From Mycolicibacterium lutetiense (GTDB taxonomy: Bacteria; Actinomycetota; Actinomycetes; Mycobacteriales; Mycobacteriaceae), in the NCBI RefSeq assembly GCF_017876775.1, contig NZ_JAGIOP010000001.1:1364001-1428000 (forward strand): a stretch of 64,000 bases of DNA, given 5' to 3'. The notes beneath the pieces were generated by a model that saw only the letters and a program-made list of their open reading frames with translations, did not search any database and was not told where the DNA came from. The position numbers and the translations under genes were made by a program. Positions within the stretch are counted from its first letter, which is position 1; every line of letters starts with the position of its first letter. Of the stretch, positions 34,879-43,531 are shown one piece after another.

Positions 34879-34927
34879 TGGCACCAGCGTGCCATATTCG
34901 GGTGGGTGTCACGACCGGTGGCCGGTC
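34879..34927. promoter_or_regulatory. Two inverted repeats in the CYTH-CHAD/tetR divergent gap
   Basis: TGGCAC-N4-GTGCCA (34879-34894) and GACCGG-N3-CCGGTC (34913-34927), both with perfect arms. They lie 19 bp apart in the 162-bp gap and are candidate sites for the adjacent TetR protein or another regulator. Confidence 0.45.
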
Positions 34928-35003
34928 ACAGCAACATCAAGACTTGTCGCTGCCGCGACCGCGCTGTCGGTCAGGTCGGCACGCGTCTCCTACTGTTGCT
35001 GGC

Positions 35004-35702
35004 ATGGGGGCTGACACGACACCGGCGAACGCCGCCACCGGACGCGGGCGCCCGCGGCTGGAGCAGCCACGCAGACCGGGGGCGACGGCCCGTGAGCAGA
35101 TCCTGGACGCTGCCGCCGAACTGTTCACCAACCACGGGTACGCCAACACCTCGACCCGGCGCATCGCCGACGAAGTAGGGGTACGGCAGGCCTCCCTGTA
35201 CCACCATTTCGCCACCAAAGACGACATCCTCGACGCGTTGCTGGCCGGCACGGTCGACAATGCCCTGCAGCTGGGCGCCGAGCTGCTCGACAGCTCGGGG
35301 CCGACGGCGCAACACCTGCACACGCTCGCGGTCGCCGATGCCCACCAGTTGTGCGCGAGCCGGTGGAATCTGGGGGCCCTGTACCTGCTGCCCGAGCTGC
35401 GCACCGACCGGTTCGCACCGTTCCGGCGCCGACGCGCCGAACTGCGAGAGGTGTACCGAAAGTTGTCGGACGCGGTGATCGCCGAATGCGCAGGGCCGCC
35501 CGATGCCGCTGACCTGCCGTTCCGATTGGTGGAATCGGTGGTCAACAGTCGCTCCGACGACGTCGAGGGCACACCGTCGCAGCCCTGGGCGATCGGGGCA
35601 GGGGCATTGCGGATCCTCGGGTTCGACGGCGAATTCGGCCCGCTGGTGGCCGCCACCGCCGCCCGACTGGGCGTGCGACCGCCGCAAACCCCGGCCCGCT
35701 AG
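35004..35702 (+). CDS. TetR/AcrR family transcriptional regulator
   Basis: 232 aa. N-terminal Gly/Arg-rich arm (GRGRPRLEQPRRPG), then the TetR helix-turn-helix ANTSTRRIADEVGVRQASLYHHFATKDDILDALL. The ligand domain is not identifiable. Start at ATG 35004, 7 nt after TACTGT (34991-34996), a leaderless arrangement. The long upstream ORF overlaps the CYTH-CHAD gene and is rejected. Ten bases before the enoyl-CoA hydratase gene, which has its own leaderless-type promoter inside the tetR 3' end. Confidence 0.87.
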   Translation: MGADTTPANAATGRGRPRLEQPRRPGATAREQILDAAAELFTNHGYANTSTRRIADEVGVRQASLYHHFATKDDILDALLAGTVDNALQLGAELLDSSGPTAQHLHTLAVADAHQLCASRWNLGALYLLPELRTDRFAPFRRRRAELREVYRKLSDAVIAECAGPPDAADLPFRLVESVVNSRSDDVEGTPSQPWAIGAGALRILGFDGEFGPLVAATAARLGVRPPQTPAR

Positions 35703-35712
35703 AGTTCGGGCC

Positions 35713-36498
35713 GTGACCGAGCCCACCTATGAAGCCATCTCGTTCGAGCAGTCCGGCGCCGTCGCGCGCATCACGCTGAACCGCCCGGACGCCGCGAATG
35801 GCATGAACGACACCATGACTCGCGAACTGGCCGACGCGGCCCGCCGCTGCGACACGCCCGGCACCAAAGCCGTGGTGCTCACCGGTGCGGGCCGTTTCTT
35901 CTGTGCCGGCGGCGACCTGAAGTCGTTTTCCACCGCGCCCGACCGTGGTCGCTTCATCAAGGGCGTTGCCGACGACCTGCACCAGGCCATCTCATCATTC
36001 GCCCGGATGGATGCCGTGCTGATCACCGCGGTCAACGGCACCGCAGCCGGCGCCGGGTTCAGTCTCGCCGTGGCCGGCGATCTGGTGCTGGCCGCCGAAT
36101 CGGCCACTTTCACCATGGCCTACACGAAGGTGGGACTGAGCCCCGACGGCAGCGCGTCCTACCACCTGCCGCGACTGGTCGGCCTGCGTCGGGCACAGGA
36201 GCTCATCCTGACCAACCGCACGCTCTCAGCCGTCGAGGCTCAGGAATGGGGACTGGTCACCGAGGTGGTCGCCGGAGACGAGCTCGCTGCGCGGGCCACG
36301 AAACTGGCCGAGCAGGTGGCGGCAGGTTCCGGCGGATCCAACGGTGCGGTCAAGTCGCTGCTGGTGTCCTCGTTCAAGAACAGCCTCGAAGAGCAGATGG
36401 CCGCCGAAGCCCGGTTCATCGCCGAGCGGGCCAACTCCGCCGACGGCCGCGAAGGCGTCGACGCGTTCCTGGCCAAGCGCAAGCCCGAATTCGCCTGA
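35713..36498 (+). CDS. Enoyl-CoA hydratase/isomerase family protein
   Basis: 261 aa crotonase-fold enzyme acting on an acyl-CoA. Oxyanion-hole segments are GAGRFFCAGGDLKSF and VNGTAAGAGFSLAVAGDLVLA. At the hydratase glutamate positions the sequence has TKVGLSPDGSASYHLPRLVG, with Asp/Gly rather than Glu-Gly, as in many isomerase-type members, so plain hydratase chemistry is uncertain. GTG start; TAGAGT (35700-35705) ends 7 nt upstream, suggesting a leaderless mRNA. Convergent with panB (24-bp gap). Confidence 0.85.
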   Translation: MTEPTYEAISFEQSGAVARITLNRPDAANGMNDTMTRELADAARRCDTPGTKAVVLTGAGRFFCAGGDLKSFSTAPDRGRFIKGVADDLHQAISSFARMDAVLITAVNGTAAGAGFSLAVAGDLVLAAESATFTMAYTKVGLSPDGSASYHLPRLVGLRRAQELILTNRTLSAVEAQEWGLVTEVVAGDELAARATKLAEQVAAGSGGSNGAVKSLLVSSFKNSLEEQMAAEARFIAERANSADGREGVDAFLAKRKPEFA

Positions 36499-36522
36499 CG
36501 GGGTTGCGCTCGGCCAGAGAAA

Positions 36523-37368
36523 TCAGTAGCTGTGCTCTTCGGCCGGGAACACCCCGGTCGCCACGTCGTGGGCGTACTGCGCTGCCGCACGGTGCAGTTC
36601 GCCGCCCACGTCACCGAAACGCTTGACGAACTTGGCCGTCTTGCCGCTGGTGAGCCCGGCCATGTCCTGCCAGACCAGTACCTGGGCATCGCAGCTGGGG
36701 CCGGCGCCGATTCCCACCGTGGGAATGGTCAGCTTGCCGGTGATCTGGGTGGCCAACTCGGCAGGCACCATCTCCAGTACCACCGCGATCGCACCGGCTT
36801 CCTGCACCGCGATCGCGTCGTGGATCGTCTGGTCGCCGGAGTCGCCACGGCCCTGCACGCGGAACCCGCCCAGCCCGTTGACGCTCTGCGGCGTAAAGCC
36901 GATGTGGGCCACCACCGGGATACCCGCGGCGGACAGCATCGCGATCTGATCGACCATCCGCTCACCGCCCTCGAGCTTGATCGCCTGCGCTCCGGTCTCT
37001 TTCATGAAACGGGTAGCGGTGGCCAGGGCCTGGGTGGGGCTGCTCTCGTAGCTGCCGAACGGTAGATCGGCGATCACCAGGGCGTGTGGGGCGCCCTTGA
37101 CGACCGCACGGGCCAGCGGGATCAGCTCATCGATGGAGATCGGCACGGTGGTGTCGTAGCCGTAGACCACGTTTGCGGCCGAGTCGCCGACCAGCAATAC
37201 CGGAATCTCGGCCTCGTCGAATACCCGCGCGCTGGAGTAGTCGTAGCAGGTGAGCATCGCCCACTTGTGACCTTCGGACTTCCACTTCTGCAGCGTGAGC
37301 GTGCGGACCTTGGTGCGCGGCTTGGCTGCGGCAGAATCGGAAGCGCCGTAAACAGACTGTTCAGACAT
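36523..37368 (-). CDS. panB: Ketopantoate hydroxymethyltransferase PanB
   Basis: 281 aa. First step of pantothenate synthesis: alpha-ketoisovalerate plus methylene-tetrahydrofolate gives ketopantoate. Family motifs: [42 protein letters not shown] (Lys/Glu), [23 protein letters not shown] and [23 protein letters not shown] at 37368 gives the usual length; the longer ORF is rejected. Divergent from the acyltransferase gene with a 159-bp gap. Counterpart of Rv2225. Confidence 0.95.
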   Translation of the reverse strand: MSEQSVYGASDSAAAKPRTKVRTLTLQKWKSEGHKWAMLTCYDYSSARVFDEAEIPVLLVGDSAANVVYGYDTTVPISIDELIPLARAVVKGAPHALVIADLPFGSYESSPTQALATATRFMKETGAQAIKLEGGERMVDQIAMLSAAGIPVVAHIGFTPQSVNGLGGFRVQGRGDSGDQTIHDAIAVQEAGAIAVVLEMVPAELATQITGKLTIPTVGIGAGPSCDAQVLVWQDMAGLTSGKTAKFVKRFGDVGGELHRAAAQYAHDVATGVFPAEEHSY

Positions 37369-37527
37369 CGTCGTCCCTTGTGTGGTCGGTTCGATCCTCG
37401 ACGCCACATGTCGTGGTCCCCGGGTTCGGCTGACAATCGTCAGTCTGCCACTGCGGGTATCGAAGGCAAAAGCGACGTTCGAGTGGATTTCCTCACAGTT
37501 TGCCCGCGGAGCCCTAACATCAGCGGC

Positions 37528-38919
37528 ATGCAACGGCTCAGCGGACTCGACGCCAGCTTCCTGTATCTCGAAACCGCCTCGCAGCCCATGCATGTGTGTT
37601 CCGTGCTGGAACTGGACACCTCGACGATGCCGGGTGGCTACACCTTCGACCGGATGCGCGACGCGCTCTCGTTGACCGTCAAGGCGATGCCGGAGTTCCG
37701 CGAAAAGCTGGCCGACAGTCGGTTCAATCTCGACCACCCGGTGCGGGTGGACGACAAGGACTTCGACGTCGACCGGCATCTGCATCGGATCGGCCTGCCG
37801 GCACCGGGCGGGCGCGCCGAACTGGCGGAGATCTGCGGGCACATCGCCTCACTGCCGCTGGACCGGACCAGGCCGCTGTGGGAGATGTGGGTCATCGAGA
37901 ACGTGGCGGACACCGACGCCCGGGCCGGCGGCCGGCTGGCGCTGATGACCAAGGTGCACCATTCCGCCGTCGACGGGGTGACCGGCGCCAACCTGATGTC
38001 GAAGTTGTGCACCACCGAGCCCGACGCGCCGCCGCCCGATCCGGTAGACGGGGTGGGTGGCGCCACCGGTGCCGAGATCGCCATCGGCGGTGCACTGAAG
38101 TTCGCGGCCCGCCCACTCAAGTTCGCCAATATGCTGCCGGCCACGGCGACCACGGTGGTCGATACGGTGCGGCGTGCCTTCAGCGGGCAGTCGATGGCGG
38201 CTCCGTTCAATGCCCCGAAGACCGCGTTCAACACCAATATCACCGGACGGCGCAGCGTCGCATTCGCCCAGCTGGACCTCGAGGACATCAAAACCATCAA
38301 GAAGCATTTCGACGTCAAGGTCAACGATGTGGTGATGGCGCTGGTATCCGGCGTGCTGCGGACGTTCCTCGGCGACCGTGGCGAACTGCCCGAAAGTTCC
38401 CTGGTCGCGATGGTGCCGGTGTCCGTACACGACCGTTCCGACCGGCCCGGCCGCAACCAGGTGTCGGGCATGTTCTCCAAGCTGGATACCCATCTCGAGG
38501 ATCCAGCCGAGCGGTTGCTCGCCATCTCGGCGTCGAATTCGGTTGCCAAGCAGCACAGTTCGGCGATCGGCGCGACGTTGCTGCAGGACTGGACACAGTT
38601 CGCGGCACCGGCGGTGTTCGGTGCGGCGATGCGCGTCTACGCGGCCAGTCGGCTGTCGGGGGCCAAACCCGTGCACAACCTCGTCATCTCCAACGTGCCG
38701 GGGCCGCAGGTACCGCTGTACCTGCTGGGCTGCGAGGTCAAGGCGATGTATCCGCTGGGCCCGATCTTCCACGGATCCGGGCTCAACATCACCGTCATGT
38801 CCCTGACCGGCAAACTGGACGTCGGCATCATGTCCTGCCCGGAATTGTTGCCTGACCTGTGGGATCTGGCCGACGCTTTCCCCGTCGCGCTCGACGAACT
38901 GCTCGCGGCTACCCGATAG
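37528..38919 (+). CDS. WS/DGAT family O-acyltransferase (wax ester/triacylglycerol synthase)
   Basis: 463 aa. Esterifies fatty alcohols or diacylglycerol with acyl-CoA. N-terminal [14 protein letters not shown] is typical; the catalytic motif HHxxxDG is in [17 protein letters not shown] (near residue 145), and the second block [16 protein letters not shown] and [16 protein letters not shown] is conserved. ATG at 37528, 7 nt after TAACAT (37515-37520), so probably leaderless. Mycobacteria have many paralogues (tgs genes); which one this is cannot be told. Linked to storage lipids. Confidence 0.9.
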   Translation: MQRLSGLDASFLYLETASQPMHVCSVLELDTSTMPGGYTFDRMRDALSLTVKAMPEFREKLADSRFNLDHPVRVDDKDFDVDRHLHRIGLPAPGGRAELAEICGHIASLPLDRTRPLWEMWVIENVADTDARAGGRLALMTKVHHSAVDGVTGANLMSKLCTTEPDAPPPDPVDGVGGATGAEIAIGGALKFAARPLKFANMLPATATTVVDTVRRAFSGQSMAAPFNAPKTAFNTNITGRRSVAFAQLDLEDIKTIKKHFDVKVNDVVMALVSGVLRTFLGDRGELPESSLVAMVPVSVHDRSDRPGRNQVSGMFSKLDTHLEDPAERLLAISASNSVAKQHSSAIGATLLQDWTQFAAPAVFGAAMRVYAASRLSGAKPVHNLVISNVPGPQVPLYLLGCEVKAMYPLGPIFHGSGLNITVMSLTGKLDVGIMSCPELLPDLWDLADAFPVALDELLAATR

Positions 38920-38984
38920 TGCCGCGGCGCCTCGTGACCAGGCCCGGCCTGCGGCGATGTCACGTCATGGCAGCATGGTGAGCC

Positions 38985-40502
38985 ATGAAGTTCAGGATGA
39001 GGTTCGGCGCGCTGCTCGCTGTGACGGCGGTGGCCGCGACGGGCTGCACCCAGGTGGTCGAAGGCCAGGCCAGGATCGCGGTCCCACGGCCCGGAACACC
39101 GGTGCAATGGCTGCCGTGCAACGCCGGCTCGGGCGACCAGGTGCAGATCCCCGACAACGCCGAATGCGGGATGCTGTCGGTGCCGGTCGACTACTCCAAG
39201 CCCGACGGCGAGATCGCCCGACTGGCGATGATCCGCTTCCCGGCCGCGGGCAAGAAGATCGGCTCGTTGGTGATCAACCCCGGCGGCCCCGGCGAATCCG
39301 GGGTGGAATCGGCGGTCGCCCTGTTGTCGGGCCTGCCGCAGCCGGTCAAGGATCGTTTCGACATCGTCGGGTTCGATCCGCGCGGTGTCGGATCCTCGAT
39401 GCCGGCGGTGTGGTGCAACTCCGACGACGACAACGACCGGTTGCGGGCCGATCCGACGGTGGAATACACCCCGGAAGGCGTTGAGCACCTCGAGAACGAA
39501 ACGAAGAAATTCGTCCAGCGCTGCGTCGACAAGATGGGCACCGAGTTCCTGGAGAACGTCGGCACCGAGAACGTCGCCAAGGATCTGGATGCGATCCGGG
39601 TCGCGGTCGGCGACGACAAGCTGACCTACCTGGGGTACTCCTACGGCACCCGCATCGGCGCGACCTACGCCGAGCAGTTTCCGGAGAAGGTGCGCGCGAT
39701 GATCCTCGACGGTGCCGTGGACCCGAACGCGGATCCGGTGGAAGAAGACATCCGTCAGGCCGCGGCATTCCAGAAGGCCTTCGACAACTACGCCACCGAC
39801 TGCGCCACCAAGAACCCCGACTGCCCACTGGGCACCGACCCGGCCAAGGCCGTCGAGGTCTACAAGAGCCTGGTCGACCCACTCGTGGAGCACCCGGCCA
39901 AGACCCGCGATGAGCGTGGGCTGGGCTACAGCGACGCCATCGTGGGCACCATCCTGCCGCTGTACTCGCCGAATCTGTGGCGGCACCTGACCGACGGCCT
40001 GACCGGGCTGAAGAACGGCAACGGCGATGTGATGTTGGCGCTGGCCGACCTTTACATGGGTCGAGATGCCAAGGGCCACTACAACAATTCGACCGACGTG
40101 CGGGTCGCGGTCAACTGCGTCGACAAGCCCGCCATCACCGACCGGGCCACCGTCGTCGACGAGGACCGGCGGGCCCGCGAGGTCGCTCCGTTCTTGAGCT
40201 ACGGCGAGTTCACCGGAAACGCGCCGATGGGCACCTGCGCATTCTGGCCGGTGCCGCCCACCAGCAAGCCGCATGAGATCTCGGTGAAGGGACTCCCTCC
40301 GACATTGGTGGTCTCGACCACCAATGACCCGGCGACGCCCTATCAGGCGGGCGTCGACCTGGCCCGCCAACTCGGGGGCACGCTGGTGACTTTCGAGGGC
40401 ACCCAGCACACCGTGGTGTTCCAGGGCAACAAGTGCATCGACGACATCGCCACCACATACCTCCTGGACGTGACCGTGCCGCCGCCCGGGACCCGCTGCT
40501 GA
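38985..40502 (+). CDS. caeA: Exported serine hydrolase, CaeA/Hip1 type (lipoprotein)
   Basis: 505 aa alpha/beta hydrolase, TAP-like C-terminal family. The N-terminus has a lipoprotein signal (AVAATGC, Cys21). Nucleophile Ser in YLGYSYGTRIG; likely Asp in VSTTNDPATPYQAG and His in FEGTQHTVVFQG. Homologue of M. tuberculosis Rv2224c (CaeA/Hip1), a cell-envelope serine protease/esterase that affects envelope integrity and processes GroEL2. Followed after 88 bp by a paralogue on the same strand. ATG start. Confidence 0.9.
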   Translation: MKFRMRFGALLAVTAVAATGCTQVVEGQARIAVPRPGTPVQWLPCNAGSGDQVQIPDNAECGMLSVPVDYSKPDGEIARLAMIRFPAAGKKIGSLVINPGGPGESGVESAVALLSGLPQPVKDRFDIVGFDPRGVGSSMPAVWCNSDDDNDRLRADPTVEYTPEGVEHLENETKKFVQRCVDKMGTEFLENVGTENVAKDLDAIRVAVGDDKLTYLGYSYGTRIGATYAEQFPEKVRAMILDGAVDPNADPVEEDIRQAAAFQKAFDNYATDCATKNPDCPLGTDPAKAVEVYKSLVDPLVEHPAKTRDERGLGYSDAIVGTILPLYSPNLWRHLTDGLTGLKNGNGDVMLALADLYMGRDAKGHYNNSTDVRVAVNCVDKPAITDRATVVDEDRRAREVAPFLSYGEFTGNAPMGTCAFWPVPPTSKPHEISVKGLPPTLVVSTTNDPATPYQAGVDLARQLGGTLVTFEGTQHTVVFQGNKCIDDIATTYLLDVTVPPPGTRC

Positions 40503-40590
40503 CGATCCAGACGGTCAAGGTCACCGGACGGTCTCCGGCCGATCTCTGCTCGGACTCAGGCGCAGACCCGGCGGCGCCCGCCATGCGACT

Positions 40591-42129
40591 ATGACTGCCG
40601 TGTGGTGGGCGGGCAGACGGGCAGCGAGAGCATTAGCGGTGACGCTGCTCAGTGCAACCGCCGTGGTGTACCCGGTCGCCGTACCGGTCGCGGGCGCCGC
40701 GCCGGAATCCGGGCCGGAGTGGGGAAGTTGCGCACAATGGGTGCAAGACCCGGCACGGATTCCGACGGCGCAGTGCGGCACCGTCGCGGTGCCCATCGAT
40801 TGGAGCGGTGCCTGGAATCCGTCTGATCCCCAAGGGGCACAGGCGCAATTGGCCGTCATCCGGATTCCGGCCACCGGCAACCGGATCGGTGCCCTGTTCA
40901 TCAACCCCGGTGGCCCCGGCGCCTCGGCGGTGGACACCGTCGCCAGTATGGGTGCGGCACTCGCCGGGTCTCCACTCACCGATCATTTCGACCTGGTCGG
41001 ATTCGATCCGCGCGGCGTCGGACATTCCACCCCGCAGTTGCGCTGCCGCACCGACGCCGAGATCGACGCCTACCGCCGCGAGCCGATGACCGATTACAGC
41101 CCGGCCGGGGTCGCCCACATCGAAGACATCTACCGACAATTCGCCCAGCAGTGCCTGGACCGCATGGGTGCGCCGTTCCTGGCCAACGTCGGCACCGCGT
41201 CGGCGGTGCGGGACATGGACGCAGTGCGGGCCGCACTGGGGGAGGACCAGATCAACTATCTGGGCTTCTCCTACGGCACCGAACTGGGTGGCGCCTACGC
41301 CGAACAGTACGGCGAGCGGGTACGCACCATGGTGCTCGACGGGGCCATCAACCCCAGCCTGGACCCGATCACCAAGAACGTCCGCCAACTCGCCGGCTTC
41401 CAGAAGGCCTTCGACACCTACGCCGCAGACTGCGCGAAATCGGCCGACTGCCCGCTGGGCACCGATCCGGCCCAGTTCGTCGGCAGGTTCCAGCAACTGG
41501 TCGATCCATTGGCGACGACGCCGGCCTCCACCTCGGACCCGCGCGGACTCGGTTACGCCGACGCCATCACCGGAACCGGCAACGCCCTCTACTCGGCGCG
41601 GTACTGGCCCTACCTGACCAGCGGGCTACTCGGGTTGACGCGCGGCAACGACGCCGGTGACCTGCTGTTGCTCGCCGACGACTACTGGCGTCGCGACGAA
41701 ACCGGGCAGTACCAGAACATGCAGGACGCGTTCACCGCGATCCGCTGCGTCGATATGCCGTTCCCCACCGACCCGGCAGTGTGGGCCGACGCCGATCAGC
41801 AGATCCGCGCTGTGGCGCCGTTCATGTCCTACGGCGAGTTCACCGGGTACGCGCCCCGCGACATCTGCGCACTGTGGCCGGTGCCCGCGACGTCGGCGCC
41901 GCATCCGATCACCGGGCCCGGACCCGGCAAGGTCGTGGTGGTGTCCACCACCGGCGACCCGGCCACGCCCTATCAGGCCGGGGTGGACCTGGCCCGGCAA
42001 ATGGACGCGGCCCTGATCTCCTTCACCGGTACCCAACACACCGTGGTGTTCAACGGAGACGCCTGTGTCGACACCGCCGTGCTCGGTTTCTTCGTCAACC
42101 AAACCTCGCCGGGCAACCTCTCCTGCTAA
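40591..42129 (+). CDS. Exported serine hydrolase, paralogue of CaeA/Hip1
   Basis: 512 aa. Same fold and motifs as the preceding gene: nucleophile in YLGFSYGTELG, Asp in VSTTGDPATPYQAG, His in FTGTQHTVVFNG. The N-terminus (TLLSATAVVYPVAVPVAGAAPE) looks like a cleavable Sec signal without a lipobox, so this copy is probably released or periplasmic while the first is lipid-anchored. Clear tandem duplicate; counterpart of Rv2223c. Followed by glnA2 after 52 bp. Confidence 0.88.
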   Translation: MTAVWWAGRRAARALAVTLLSATAVVYPVAVPVAGAAPESGPEWGSCAQWVQDPARIPTAQCGTVAVPIDWSGAWNPSDPQGAQAQLAVIRIPATGNRIGALFINPGGPGASAVDTVASMGAALAGSPLTDHFDLVGFDPRGVGHSTPQLRCRTDAEIDAYRREPMTDYSPAGVAHIEDIYRQFAQQCLDRMGAPFLANVGTASAVRDMDAVRAALGEDQINYLGFSYGTELGGAYAEQYGERVRTMVLDGAINPSLDPITKNVRQLAGFQKAFDTYAADCAKSADCPLGTDPAQFVGRFQQLVDPLATTPASTSDPRGLGYADAITGTGNALYSARYWPYLTSGLLGLTRGNDAGDLLLLADDYWRRDETGQYQNMQDAFTAIRCVDMPFPTDPAVWADADQQIRAVAPFMSYGEFTGYAPRDICALWPVPATSAPHPITGPGPGKVVVVSTTGDPATPYQAGVDLARQMDAALISFTGTQHTVVFNGDACVDTAVLGFFVNQTSPGNLSC

Positions 42130-42143
42130 CTCCTTGCAGGGCT

Positions 42144-42159
42144 GTAACACAGATTTAAC
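42144..42159 (+). promoter_or_regulatory. GlnR-like box upstream of glnA2
   Basis: GTAAC-N6-TTAAC; the GlnR consensus GTNAC-N6-GNAAC is met at 9 of 10 fixed positions or better. It lies 23-38 bp before the glnA2 ATG, just upstream of TACGCT (42170-42175), the presumed -10. Single box only, so weaker than the tandem site at glnA1. Confidence 0.4.
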
Positions 42160-42181
42160 AGCCGATGCCTACGCTGCGCTC

Positions 42182-43522
42182 ATGGACCGCCAGAAGGAAT
42201 TCGTGCTGCGCACCCTGGAGGAACGCGATATCCGGTTCGTCCGGTTGTGGTTCACCGACGTGCTCGGCTACCTCAAGTCGGTAGCGATCGCGCCCGCCGA
42301 ACTCGAAGGCGCCTTCGAGGAGGGCATCGGCTTCGACGGATCCTCGATCGAGGGCTTCGCCCGGGTCTCGGAATCCGACACCGTGGCCCGGCCCGATCCG
42401 TCCACCTTCCAGGTGCTGCCCTGGACCACCAGCGCCGGAAAGCACTACTCGGCGCGCATGTTCTGCGACATCACCATGCCCGACGGCTCACCATCGTGGG
42501 CCGACTCCCGGCATGTGCTGCGTCGCCAGTTGGCCAAGGCCAGCGACCTGGGCTTCAGCTGCTACGTGCACCCGGAGATCGAGTTCTTCCTGCTGCAGCC
42601 CGGCCCGGACGACGGTTCGGTGCCGGTGCCGGCGGACAACAGCGGCTATTTCGACCAGGCCGTGCACGATTCGGCCCCCAACTTCCGTCGCCACGCCATC
42701 GAGGCACTGGAGCAGATGGGCATCTCGGTGGAGTTCAGCCACCACGAGGGCGCGCCCGGCCAGCAGGAGATCGACCTGCGCTACGCCGACGCGCTGTCGA
42801 TGGCCGACAACGTGATGACCTTCCGCTACCTGGTCAAGGAGGTCGCCCTGGCCGACGGGGTCCGCGCCTCGTTCATGCCCAAGCCGTTCGGTGAGCACCC
42901 CGGCTCGGCCATGCACACGCACATGAGCCTGTTCGAAGGCGACACCAACGCCTTCCACAGCCCCGACGATCCGCTGCAGCTGTCCGATGTGGCCAAGTCC
43001 TTCATTGCCGGCATCCTGGAGCACGCCAGCGAGATCAGCGCCGTCACCAACCAGTGGGTGAACTCCTACAAGCGTCTGGTGCACGGCGGTGAAGCGCCCA
43101 CCGCGGCCTCGTGGGGCGCGGCCAACCGCTCGGCGCTGGTGCGCGTTCCGATGTACACGCCGCGCAAGGCGTCGTCACGGCGCGTCGAGGTCCGCAGCCC
43201 TGACTCGGCATGCAACCCGTACCTGACGTTCGCGGTTCTGCTGGCCGCCGGGCTGCGCGGTGTGGAGAAGGGCTACGTGCTGGGCCCGCAGGCCGAGGAC
43301 AACGTCTGGAGCCTGACTCCCGAGGAACGGCGTGCCATGGGCTATCGCGAGCTGCCGACCAGCCTGGGCAACGCCCTGGAGGCGATGGAGAACTCCGAGC
43401 TCGTCGCGGAAGCGTTGGGGGAGCATGTATTCGACTACTTCCTTCGCAACAAGCGCGCAGAGTGGGAGAACTACCGCAGCCACGTCACGCCCTACGAGCT
43501 GAAGAACTACCTGTCGCTGTAA
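42182..43522 (+). CDS. glnA2: Type I glutamine synthetase GlnA2
   Basis: 446 aa, the usual GlnA2 length. Ligates ammonia to glutamate with ATP. GS motifs: FDGSSIEGFARVSESD (beta-grasp), EIEFFLLQ (metal ligands), KPFGEHPGSAMHTHMSLF (ATP/glutamate) and NPYLTFAVLLAAG. The adenylylation loop reads VLGPQAEDNVWSLTPEE and has no Tyr, so GlnE should not inhibit it. Start ATG 42182 follows TACGCT by 6 nt, suggesting a leaderless message. First gene of the glnA2-glnE pair; 9 bp to glnE. Confidence 0.95.
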   Translation: MDRQKEFVLRTLEERDIRFVRLWFTDVLGYLKSVAIAPAELEGAFEEGIGFDGSSIEGFARVSESDTVARPDPSTFQVLPWTTSAGKHYSARMFCDITMPDGSPSWADSRHVLRRQLAKASDLGFSCYVHPEIEFFLLQPGPDDGSVPVPADNSGYFDQAVHDSAPNFRRHAIEALEQMGISVEFSHHEGAPGQQEIDLRYADALSMADNVMTFRYLVKEVALADGVRASFMPKPFGEHPGSAMHTHMSLFEGDTNAFHSPDDPLQLSDVAKSFIAGILEHASEISAVTNQWVNSYKRLVHGGEAPTAASWGAANRSALVRVPMYTPRKASSRRVEVRSPDSACNPYLTFAVLLAAGLRGVEKGYVLGPQAEDNVWSLTPEERRAMGYRELPTSLGNALEAMENSELVAEALGEHVFDYFLRNKRAEWENYRSHVTPYELKNYLSL

Positions 43523-43531
43523 CGTCGAGTG

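Noticed and set aside
38637..40409. 590-codon frame antisense to caeA and the acyltransferase
   Set aside because: No domain, no start signals; both opposite genes have intact catalytic motifs.
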